Shown here: piece after piece, positions 45,010 through 55,070 of the stretch | How the letters are laid out: each line of letters begins with the position of its first letter | Position numbering within the stretch: position 1 is the first letter of the stretch | Source: Cryptomeria japonica | Lineage: Eukaryota; Streptophyta; Pinopsida; Cupressales; Cupressaceae | Direction: 5' to 3' | DNA length: 58,000 bases | Assembly (NCBI RefSeq): GCF_030272615.1 | Contig: NC_081407.1 | Location: 139,632,897 to 139,690,896, forward strand | Made by a program: the position numbers and the translations under genes | The notes under the pieces: generated by a model | Databases searched by the model: none | What the model was told of the DNA's origin: nothing | What the model saw: the letters and a program-made list of their open reading frames with translations, nothing else

Positions 45010-47946
45010 TCATGACATCACAGAGGTAATTCATCATTCCTTTTCACATTTTTAGTTGTTTTTAATTTAAAATTCTATTAAATTTCATTATTTTTGATTG
45101 ATTTTGTTTCATTTTTTAAAATTGTTATCAGATGATCAAAACAATCCCCCTCAACAAAATTTTCCTCCTAATAACCCTAAAGAGAACCAGGATGATATCC
45201 CTCAGATGGGCAACCCTCCTAATCCTCCAATACACCTTTCTCAAAACACACAGGGGGAATTATTAGGTCATCTAGCACAAAATAGGGTGACCATGTCTTA
45301 ATTAGTGTCTAGGCTGAAGGCCTCAAAACACCATCACCATGCATCCCTTTCCATAGCCTTAGAAACAATGATGACAAGTATAGATAAAATTTCCAACCAT
45401 GTAACTGATTGGAAAACATATCGGGATTCATGTCACGACTATTACATATGCAAATGGTCTAACATATGATGAAGTGAAAAATAAAGAAATAAGCAAAGCA
45501 CAAATATGTGTTATTTTCACTAATCCCCAAACCAATGAGACTCTACCATTTAAATCAAAAAGGTTTCTTATACATTGGTATAATCACTTGCCCATGAAAA
45601 CCAATTTTTGGTATAGGTGTTGGATGGTCTTCAACCAATCTCCTTCCAAAAATTTTTAGGTACCTTTATATTTTTTGAGAAAACTATATTGTGAATCCAT
45701 CCTTAATCAGATACCCAATTATTTTGACATGAGGGAGTTATAGGGAAAAGGTGGAGGCTCTGTCCAGGATAGACCAGGGGCTCAACGGGTACAAAATCGC
45801 ACTAATCATATACCACTAGCTGTGAAACCTATTGTGCACATCACAATCCCTATAGCCCAGAAGGATTCTATGGAGATGGAGACTCTTCAAGTAGTTGCCA
45901 CACTGACTGACATGATCATCCAGCATGGGAGTCAGTTATCCAAGCCTCTTGACTCAGACAATGATGTAACTAGTAGACGATGGTGTAGTAGATAGACCAT
46001 CTGTGTCTAGTGTGTCTAGCTCTCACCAGTGCCCCACCTATTACCATGTATGTTTTGGGGTAGATGCCATTGCACAAGGTGATGGTATGACCTCCCATCA
46101 AGGCACACATTACAGGGCTAGTTGTCAAGTTGGCACACCGAATGATGTGGTGCTCACAAATGACTTGATGGATCAGGTCTTCGCCACTTAGACACGTGTA
46201 TGTTGAATTGAACTTGTAACATTTTATCTATTAAATAATTTAAATTCACAAATGTAAATAGATTTTTAATTATAGATCAAATTAAATTGGTGTAAACATT
46301 ATGCATTTCAGGATCTAGTAGTAAATTTTGGTATACCATTGATCATTCCTGCCACAATTGGTGCACCTACATCTTCATTAGAGGTAAACATTTTAAAGTT
46401 TGTCAAAATAGAATATGACCTTGAATTTATTTAAATAATATTTTTGAAGATATATTAACTTATTAATGTATATTTATGTGGGGTTTGACAGGTGTTGACA
46501 ATTCAACCAAATTTCACAGGTCGATGATGTTGTTAGAAATTGCATGCAGAAAATATCAATTATATGCAGATAAATATTAAATGCGGGAATGAAAAACACA
46601 TAAATAATAACAGCGAAGAGACAATATTTAACATGGTTCACCCAATCTCAGGCTACATCCACCAAACAGAGAGTCCAATAAAATTATCTAGTAAATCAAA
46701 ACTCAATATTGATAAATATTTATGTTGCTTGTAAACAAAATTAGGGTTACAACATGTCAGCCAATAGAAAAATAACACTCGACACCTTAATAAAATAATA
46801 AGTCTTTTTGGCACTGCCCCTTGACCCCATCTTGGGGGCGCTGCCCCCAAACCCCCGTCAAAAAATATGGGAGAAATTGTGTCGATAGAAGTAGGGAAAA
46901 TTTAACCTCCGAGTCTGATTAGGCTCCATATAACAACATATGCCACCCTTGTGGTCATTTGATTTGACCTAGAAAGCTATACGTTATTCTTTCTTGCACA
47001 CCTCTTATTTTAAAATTATATTGAATATGCATATTATTTGAATTGTAATTAATTGAAATATATGTTAACATTATATGTTTATATCTACTATGTTACTCTT
47101 TTAGGATATACCATGTGTGGGTCAGGTGCCTCCTTTGCCAAGGTCATTCTCAAGGACACCTGATTGAGAAAAGGTAAATGAACACAATTATAATCAAGAT
47201 ATGATAGTTTCAAGAGTTGATATGAGATATTCTAGCATGATTTAGATTTAGTTTTTTCAAATGTATTATGATTATATGCATACATCTAGATATATCTAGT
47301 CTTATATTTTTTGTCTTCTACATACAATGACAACTAGGATCGTTTACAACATTGTTGAATGCACCTGACGATACATTCGAATAGGAGAGGCAAAAGGTAT
47401 ATGTTTTTTTAATTTTCTCGATTTCGTGATTATATGCACATGTGTACATTCATTATATTGCATTCTTATCATTTTTCATACAAGAAACATCCATAGATGT
47501 TTCATCAATGATGACCCCTCGTGGGACAACAAGGGAAACATCAAAGCCTCTAGTACATATTTATGTTATATTGTAAATATATGTTTTGATAGAAGTAGAA
47601 ATATTTTTAATTTATGTTTTTTTGTCAACTATATATATATAACCCCCTTCACGATTTGGCCATAACACAGATCCTCTACCTCATTGATTTGGTAGGACTC
47701 CTGATCATCAAAGGGGACCATCATTTTCAGAATGTGTTTCAGTCAAAAAACAATGACATGAGGCAATCAACAATTCAGTTGTAGAGAAATTATAGTTCAA
47801 TATAGTTATTTTGATGTTAATTTGACCATTCTAAACTATTATTGGCATAAGTAATCTAATTTGTTATTTTAGTTATTGTTGTGCAACCATCTACAAAGCC
47901 ACAGAGTACTTCAAAGAGGCTCAATTTTGATCCACCACAATTATAG
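45010..47946 (+). pseudogene. Multi-exon unrecognised gene, decayed
   Basis: Several open pieces have good splice borders: 45132-45300 (after TTGTTATCAG; Pro/Asn/Gln-rich), 45744-45995 (83 open codons), 46312-46383 (24 codons, CAG/GTAAAC borders), 46492-46519, 47105-47173 (TTTTAG/GTAAAT), 47338-47396 (TAG/GTATAT), 47485-47576, 47671-47790 and 47873-47946, where the last ends in TAG. Between 45300 and 45656 further coding-like sequence appears in shifting frames. The peptides are rich in Pro, Ser, Thr and Gln. No domain was recognised. Several pieces contain stops, and the proposed first exon does not join in frame, so the copy is broken. Confidence 0.4.
46528..46938. mobile_element. Small Copia-like LTR, 411 bp
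   Basis: It begins TGTTGTTAG and ends TAACAACA, 8-bp perfect inverted ends. Inside are AACATGGTTCACCCAATCTC followed by CTACATCCACC, and CTTGGGGGCGCTGCCCCCAA, both familiar from small plant Copia LTRs. No matching 5-bp target duplication was seen. It lies 8 bp after the splice donor at 46520, within a proposed intron. The orientation was not settled. Confidence 0.55.
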
Positions 47947-48575
47947 GATTAGGTCAGATAGAGTTAGTTGTAGTCATTGAATGACCAATACACGTAGATA
48001 TTCAACATTTTTATTGTATATCGATCGTAAGATGGCATATGCCACATTTTTGTAAAACTTGCGTTGTGTTGGCACATATCCATTTTTGTACATTTTTTTA
48101 TTGAGTTAGCACATATGCCACATTTTTGTAAAACTTTTATTCTATATATATATATATAAAAGGTGAAATTCGATCAAATTTGTTCGTTGTGTGCATATTT
48201 TTCAATTTTAAAACTTAAAATTTGAATGTACATTCAGTTATCAATGGTTAAGTTATGAACAATTTATCATGGTATGGACATGATATTGCAAATCAATACA
48301 ACTTATGAATTACAGTTGGTATTCATCTAAATTGTTAGTGTTAGATTTGGTTGCCTTGGCCAACTTCACCAAATTTTATGATCATTTTTGTATTGTTATT
48401 AATCATACTATGGATACTTATAAATGACTGATGACAAGTAATCAACATCAAATTCAATTTCACATTCTACAAGTGATCAACTTTATGTCAATGTAATATG
48501 TATAGTTAATTATGACCAAACAGATTACTTACTAAGTCTATGATCATGGTCAAACTTGTAGAAGCAATAAGACAC

Positions 48576-48578
<3 letters not shown>

Positions 48579-48619
<41 letters not shown>
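48579..48619. repeat. (AG)n microsatellite
   Basis: About 20 uninterrupted AG units. Confidence 0.95.
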
Positions 48620-48621
<2 letters not shown>

Positions 48622-48845
48622 ACAAGGATTAATTAGGACTAAGTTATATATATTACGAATGACTTAGGCTTATTACGAATGATATTGGTTCACTAGGGAT
48701 GTCCTAGATTCATTACAAAGCCATTAGGTTTAGTAGATTTATCAAAAAAATGTCAAAAAGTTGATAAAGTTGCAAAAGTTGCAAAAAGTTACAAAATCTA
48801 TCAAAATGTTGGAAGAAGTTGCAAGATAGGGTAAATTTTGTTATA

Positions 48846-48950
48846 TTTGTAATGCACTACAAACGAGGTGTACATACCTTACCCCCTTCTGGGATTTGAA
48901 CTTATGACCTCTCTTTCAAGAGCACAAGGTCTCCACCACTAGGCTAGTTA
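48846..48950 (-). mobile_element. tRNA-derived SINE head, minus orientation
   Basis: On the minus strand TAGCCTAGTGGTGGAG (48946-48931) is a good box A, and AAGTTCAAATCCC (48903-48891) a good box B at normal spacing. The 3' end could not be placed. A long (GTATGT)n tract adjoins its 5' edge. Confidence 0.65.
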
Positions 48951-49008
48951 GATGTATGTATGTATGTCTGTATGTGTGTATGTGTGTGTGTATGTATATG
49001 TATATGTA

Positions 49009-49093
<85 letters not shown>

Positions 49094-49117
49094 ACATGTA
49101 CATGTACATTATATGTA

Positions 49118-49184
<67 letters not shown>

Positions 49185-49195
49185 CATACACACAC
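48951..49195. repeat. (TGTATG)n microsatellite with TGTACA interruption
   Basis: Hexamer TGTATG and variants run for about 245 bp, interrupted at 49090-49110 by three TGTACA units. Long open frames in all phases here are repeat artefacts. Confidence 0.95.
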
Positions 49196-49239
49196 ACATA
49201 TACATATATAGATATACATCTATAAATATACATGTGTAT

Positions 49240-49305
49240 AAATACATATTTATACATATATAAATACATATTTATACATATATAAATACATATTTATACA
49301 TATAT
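49240..49305. repeat. 22-bp tandem repeat, three copies
   Basis: AAATACATATTTATACATAT plus AT is repeated exactly three times, next to the TGTATG tract. Confidence 0.9.
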
Positions 49306-49310
49306 AAATA

Positions 49311-50260
49311 CACATATGACATTAAGTTAATGCGTATGGGTTCCTTACGCATAAAAGTTTGATTGGGTTTTTAATAAATAAAAGGTTGATTGGGGTTTTT
49401 TAAATTTAAACCCGAATGGGGTTTTACACATGTACGCGTAAGGCTTGTACTTAGGCTTGGATGACAAGGCTAAGGCTCGAGAGCCTTATTTCCCTTCTTT
49501 TTACGTGTTTTCTTCTTCAAATTTGGTTTCTCAACTTCCTCGTCATCAACTTTACACATTATCAAGTGGGTATTTCTAAAATTGCCACCATAATTTCAAA
49601 CATATTCTGAACTTTCTAACCATGTAATTTTTTTATATTTGAACAACATTAACATATTAATTTTTAATTTCTTTTACCAGTGTCTACAAAGTTCTCAGAT
49701 ACATATGTGTACCATTTTTTAGAAAAAAAATTTAACTACTTGTCCAAATTTTAAACAAATTACATATTATTGTTCTACACTTCATTCTTTATACTTTTTC
49801 AAAAAAAATGAATTTTTCGATTATTTTGGTGCAAGTTATGTGACGCGCATGAACAAGTACTTGATTTTCAGGATGTGTCCGCTTCGAAAAATTATTTTAA
49901 AAAAAACTCAACAAAAAAATACACAGCTTCTAATACTCACTCTTAACCATCTTTTTACCAAAGGTTTTTCCAAATTATTAAATCTAACTATAACTTTTTT
50001 GATGCGTACACCAGACACTGTAATGTTTTATTGAAAAAATAGAAATAATTTTGTGTGTGTGAAAGATTTGACCACCTTAATGTTATCCATTTTTGAAAAA
50101 CTTTAGTGTTTTGGAAATTGGATTCAGAGTACTACAATTCTTTTTTTTTAGTATCTTAAAATGATGAGTCCAGAAGAGTCTCAAATTGCTCCTCCAAGTT
50201 CATGTTTAGCTAATTTCAACAACAACAACAAAAAAAAAAAAGGGTTCACTCATACCCCCC
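49311..50260. other. AT-rich right part of the inverted-repeat block
   Basis: No recognised gene. A 7-bp hairpin ATGCGTA/TACGCAT lies at 49330-49354. Some open stretches (49840-50034) lack motifs. Confidence 0.35.
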
Positions 50261-50348
50261 TTTTGTTCACCATCTTGGTGCACTTACCCCATTATCTTTT
50301 ACATCATGATTCGCCTCAATATAGAGATTACGTTTTGATATGCATAAA

Positions 50349-51006
50349 CAATATATGAAAGCAATATTTTATAAAGAATCACCCCAACATATGTTATTAC
50401 ATTCAAGAAGCAAAGCATCATCATCAACAATTGCAGATATGAGGTATATCTTTTCAGCATTTATTTCAGTATTTGCATTTATTCATTCAAGGTTAATTCC
50501 TAAACTCAGTTTTTACTTAGGCAAACCCCTATTCCCAACCATTTTCCCTTTTGTACTATGTGCCGGAACAAGTATAGAGATATAATTTTTGGGATCGACA
50601 TTATTCAGAGACGAATAGGTTCCCTTTTGGATGATGAAAAGTTCTGAGGACCAAAGCGACGAGCATTCTTGTCCCAACAATTTAGGTCAACCTTTTGGGA
50701 ACAAATCCGAACACTTATATATTTCTCAAATCCAATTTGTGACTTTGTTTGACGACTGTAGCTCACTATTTATGCGTAATTGCTTCAATTCAAACACATT
50801 CACCCTAATTTCAACATTATTAATTAAATCAATCCAATTTGAAGGGAAAGAATAGGTGTATCTAAAACCCCTAGAATCTTATCAGAAACTTGGTCTTTCA
50901 GGCTTAGATATGCCAAATTCCATCTTTCCCTAATGTAATGGTCTCTAAGCAAAAATTAATGATTTTACTACATTATTGAGTGAGACCCTAATTTATCACC
51001 TTTACA
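50349..51006 (+). mobile_element. 5' LTR, truncated at its 5' side
   Basis: From 50349 it aligns with the 3' LTR from about 57462. The first ~540 bp of the LTR, with TATA box and transcript start, are missing. The likely 3' end is TTTACA at 51006, just before the primer site. Confidence 0.75.
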
Positions 51007-51009
51007 TTT

Positions 51010-51025
51010 TGGTGAACCCGACTCC
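51010..51025 (+). promoter_or_regulatory. Primer binding site candidate
   Basis: TGGTGAACCCGACTCC starts 4 bp after the LTR end. It begins TGG, as a site pairing with a tRNA CCA end must. The tRNA was not identified. Confidence 0.5.
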
Positions 51026-51504
51026 TTACACCTTTATTTCTAATTTATGTTCTCAGATCTAAGTGTTTATGCATTTTCAAATTCATATATACATTTACAA
51101 GTTAAATTTTCAATTGAATTACATAAATCTAGAGGCTAAATTCACACGAACCCTAATTTATAACTCTAAAATTGAACTTTTGGGCTGCTTAGTTTGGATT
51201 AATTATTTCATATCTAATTTGGGAGCATTTTAATTTTCAATTTTGCGCTCATAAATTATATTTTTAATCAAATTACATAAATTTAGAGGTTAAATTTATA
51301 AAAACCCTAATTTATTTTGGTTAATTTTAATTTTTCAATTATATTTTTAGATATGATTATTATGACATGTTATGTTCAGATTTATATCCTTTCAATCATT
51401 GTTTAAGTACTTGCATTAGTGAAAAAATCATAAAAATTGCACATTGTTATTTCTTTTGTCATGTATTTTGCATATGTTATCATTTAAAGTAAATTGTTGT
51501 CATT
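51026..51504 (+). other. Leader of the gag/protease element
   Basis: AT-rich, untranslated, between primer site and first ATG. TAAATTTAKAAACCCTAATTTAT-type words recur (near 51120-51165 and 51285-51315). No other feature. Confidence 0.45.
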
Positions 51505-51594
51505 ATGTTTTCAGTTAGTTCCATGATGCATTTATTTCATAGATGTGATAATATGTTAGCTTCCCTTGTTTCACATTATCTCTCTCTCAAAGAT

Positions 51595-52951
51595 CCTCCT
51601 ATTGGATATTAGAGTTGTTGGAATGTGTTGTTGTCATTGATGTCAACATATTCCTGTGTTGTAGTGAATTGGTTTGTTGCAGAGAGTTGGTTTGGGTGAT
51701 TTATTGCAGATGTGCTGACGCAGATTAATGGGTTTTGAGATACTTATCTCTAGTTGATTCGACATGAGTTTCAATGTTCTGGAAGGTAATTTGGTCAAGT
51801 TATGTGATCCGGTGTGATGGTTGGTTTTTCTGTTAATTTTGTGTTGCAGAGTTGTGGTATTTGATCCCTATTGCTTTGGAATGATTATATCTTGAGTTGA
51901 AAATTTTGGAGTGTTTGGGATGTTCATGTGTCTCCTCAGATCATATGGTTCATGATTTGGAACTTCACAAGTGTATCTTTCAGTTTGTCAGTTGGTGTTC
52001 TTGAGCTCCGGTGATGAAATAATGATGATTCTTGTTATCTGAGTTGTTGCGGTTATTGCGATGGAATTCATGTTGCTCGTTGATTTGGTTTGATCGTGTT
52101 CTATGTGTTTTGGTGGTTTGCATTGATCGTGGTGCGCGTTATTGAAGATTTTATAGGTTTGGTGGTATTCTTCATGTTATGCAACATATTTTGTGGTTTA
52201 GCATGTTGTGGATGACCTTGGTGAATTATTTGGCGGTGTTGCGTGTTTGAGGATTTGATTTGGGTCCATGTTATGTCCTTTCCGACAATGTATTGGTCTG
52301 GTTATTGATTTATGTATCATGTGATGTAATTTTATAATAAGGTCTTATGTGTTGAGTCGACCTTAAGGTTAAGGTTGATGATTTATATAAATAAGTGTTG
52401 TAATCATGTAAGATGTGTGTATGTGGTTGTATCTATGATATGTGAGAATAATATACGTACGAACAAGAGAATTTATCTTTTAGTGGTGGAGAATAGCAGA
52501 GAAGTGTTTTTGTGCAGACAGTGTGCTTAACCAGAACTACAATCAGGCATTTGGAGATGTTATTCTTTCAATTCATGTAATCCAGATTGTTGTCTGATCT
52601 TTGTAAGGCAGTGCGCCTTCCCGGGGTTGTAGCCCTTTGTTGTTTTGAGCAATGAGCTCTAGGCAATGTGCCTAAATGTATGTGCATTCCCCATTGTAAT
52701 ATTTACACATACTCCTACAAAATATTATCATATTGTGGGTAGGTTCCCATCGTGGTTTTTCTCTTAACCGGAATTTCCATGTCAAAAATCCATGTGTTAT
52801 GTGTGTTGTTGATGTGGTGTTTATCTTTGCTATTGTTGTTCCTAATCAGATCTGAAGTTGAGATTAATTTTTGGGGGTTTGGTGAAAATTGATTCATCAC
52901 CCCCTCTCAGTTTTCCTGCATTGTTGTTGCCCTGCTGCCAACACCTCCTAT
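51595..52951 (+). mobile_element. Copia-type LTR inserted in the gag frame
   Basis: The LTR body runs from TGTTGGAATG (51616) to GCCAACA (52943), with inverted ends TGTTGG/CCAACA. The U5 end shows CATCGTGGTTTTTCTCTTAACC and CACCCCCTCTCAG. CCTCCTAT occurs at 51595-51602 and 52944-52951. The right copy touches the LTR, but 13 bp (TGGATATTAGAGT) separate the left copy from TGTTGG. Skipping 51603-52943 plus one CCTCCTAT restores the gag frame. No interior is attached. Confidence 0.75.
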
Positions 52952-53560
52952 CCATGAGAATATTTTAGTGCAAAAAAAGACCATTAACACTTCTTTCAAA
53001 ACTCTCCCTCCTAAGGATCACGTTTTGCAAAATGATGTTGATATTTCTTCTAAAATGTGCCTCTCCCATGAGAGTATCTTAGAGGAAGATGATGATATCA
53101 TAAACACCCTCCTTAATGCTACCTTACCTTCCATGAATGGTACTTCTCCTAGATAAAAAAAATTTATTGACATTGATTTATCCTCTCCCAAATTTGGTCT
53201 TACCAATGAGGGCACATTGGTGCAAGAAGAGGTTATTAAAACTTCTTTCAAAGATCTCCTTCCTAAGAATGAATCTTTGAAGAATGATGTTCATCTTCCT
53301 CCTAAAATGTTCCTCCCTCATTCAAATCATTTGGTGTAAGTGGATGATATTGTCACTACCTTTCTTAGTGATACTATACCTTCTTATCATTTCAATGAAT
53401 TTTCCACTAGAGATGAAGCATCAATGAGTTATGTTTGTCCTTCTCCTAAAGCTTGACTTACCCATAAAGATACCTTAGAGCAAGCAAATGAAATTATTAG
53501 CAATTTCCTTGATGTTGTCCCTCCTAAAGATATATCCTTGGAGAACAAATAATCTAATCA
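52944..53560 (+). repeat. Coding repeat of ~40 residues in gag
   Basis: Four to five units share the pattern P-K-x-x-L-x-H-E-x-x-L-x-x-x-D-x-I-I-x-T-x-L, then PPK-D/N-x-x-L-x-N-D-V. Examples are KMCLSHESILEEDDDIINTL, LTNEGTLVQEEVIKTSFKDL and LTHKDTLEQANEIISNFLDV. At DNA level CCTCCTAA and CATGAGA words recur. The repeat explains why CCTCCTAT can occur more than once near the LTR insertion. Confidence 0.65.
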
Positions 53561-55070
53561 ATTCAATACCATTCATGTTTCTAGTTATGAGAAGACTAGA
53601 CCCGAAAAGCCTCCCAATATCCTAAAAGTTGCAAATTACATATCTGAAAGAGGTGATATGGAAAGGCAACTAGAACAAAAATATGATTCTAAAACACATC
53701 ACACATTTAATGCTTGTGCCAAAAATAAATATCCCAATGTTCTTTTCACCTCCCTTCCTTCCCCCCTTCATCCTAAGAAACATGTTGATAGGGAACCTAA
53801 TCTTTTTGAGAAGCTCCATGATATCTTATCTAAGATTTCCCTTTGGGACTTGATTCAAACTTCACCTTCACATCATAAGTTATTCCAAGAAACCTTACAA
53901 ATGGTATTTCCTCATCCTTCTTCTAAACTAAGTGATATTACATTGTCATGAGATGAATTGCCTTCTATAAAGGTTAAAAATAAAGATGATCCCCGTATGA
54001 TTACTCTTTGTATTTATGAACAAAATATAAGAGGTGCTTTAATTGATAATGGGTCAACACTTAACATTTCTTGTGTTTACTTATTATATAAAATAAATTG
54101 AGATTATTATTTTATTCAACTCGATCCTCTTTGTGTGCATCTCTTTGATAATGTTCCTAGAGAGTCACTTGGTATAGTCATATTACCTGTTAAATTAGGA
54201 CCCATGACTTTACCTACTCCTATTCATGTCATGACCAACCATAATAATTATAACCTTCTTATAGGTAGACCATGTATTCATACTATGAAAGTAGTCCCTT
54301 CTACCCTTAATCACACAATCGAATTCATACATAACAACGAACTTCACACAATAAAGGTTGATCCTAATCCTTATAATTTCACTCATGATGAAGTGGGATA
54401 TATTTCCCCCTTTAGTACTATGATTGCTTCAACAACACCATCTCCTACCAATGATGCTTCTCTATCAACAAATTGGGCTACAATAGACTTTACACCCTCC
54501 TTCAATGGGTATAAGATCCCTCAATCTAAGAGTGAAGCCTTGAAGGAGCCTTTTGTGTCTTTTATCCAAGCTTCTTCTAAACCACTTCTCACCTTTCCCT
54601 CCAATAGATGTCTTGATAATGATGGGGGCTCTTTAGATTGTGATACCAAGAATGAACCCTCTCCTCTAGACATTTCAACATCTACACATGGATGCAATGG
54701 ACATGGTTTAGGATGTGTGCAACAAAGTCTTGAAAGTCATGAGAAATCATACTTTTATAATAAAAAGCTAGGGACCCAACCTCTTCCTTTATCAACATCC
54801 TCTCCTCCATTGTCTAGTAAATCCACATCTTCTCATTCCAATATGGTATTACAACAAGATAATTTTTTGTCTTATCTTCTTCATGCCAATTCAATCTCCC
54901 TTCTTTAGCCTAAAAGAAGAAGGAAACGTTGACAACATCTTATAAATTCTTTTTTTCGCAAATATCATCAAATTCATGGTCATTCTATTAATGAGTGTCA
55001 ATCTTTGAAAACAAAAATACAACATTATATTTATTATGATTGGCATATTTCTCATAATCATTTCAAATAA

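Larger units (their letters stand above)
44672..50281. mobile_element. Inverted-repeat-bounded block of 5.6 kb, possible DNA transposon
   Basis: GCACCAAGATGGTGAGCAAAA at 44672-44692 reappears inverted at 50261-50281 with 20 of 21 bases matching. Matching extends weakly on both sides (ATAATGG outside; ACTCAT/TATGAGTGA and an A or T run inside). Between them lies a plus-strand series of exon-like fragments and, inside, younger insertions (a small LTR, a SINE, microsatellites). No transposase motif or target duplication was recognised, so these may also be two inverted copies of some other repeat. Confidence 0.4.
51505..55070 (+). pseudogene. gag-pro: gag/protease polyprotein frame, nonsense-broken
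   Basis: One reading frame runs from ATG 51505 to 55070 once the insertion 51603-52943 and one CCTCCTAT copy are ignored. It holds stops at 53154, 53337, 53454, 53550, 53949, 54099 and 54906 and a further TGA near 54930, but no frameshift was found. Order: N-terminal part; four to five degenerate ~40-residue repeats (52944-53560); a linker; an aspartic protease (about 53960-54330, active site LIDNGSTLN, then LIGRPCIHTMKVVPSTLN); a Ser/Thr/Pro-rich stretch; and a zinc-knuckle-like KYHQIHGHSINEC (54960-55000). The DNG active site is a variant found in this group. Zinc knuckles normally precede the protease; here it follows. Confidence 0.7.

Noticed and set aside
48916-49269. Long open frames in all phases on both strands (up to 117 codons)
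   Set aside because: They are produced by the TGTATG hexamer repeat and encode only alternating Cys/Val/Tyr or His/Thr/Ile.
51595-52951. hAT-type DNA transposon because of the 8-bp direct repeat
   Set aside because: The insert has no hAT inverted ends or transposase, and its body has Copia LTR hallmarks with TGTTGG/CCAACA ends.
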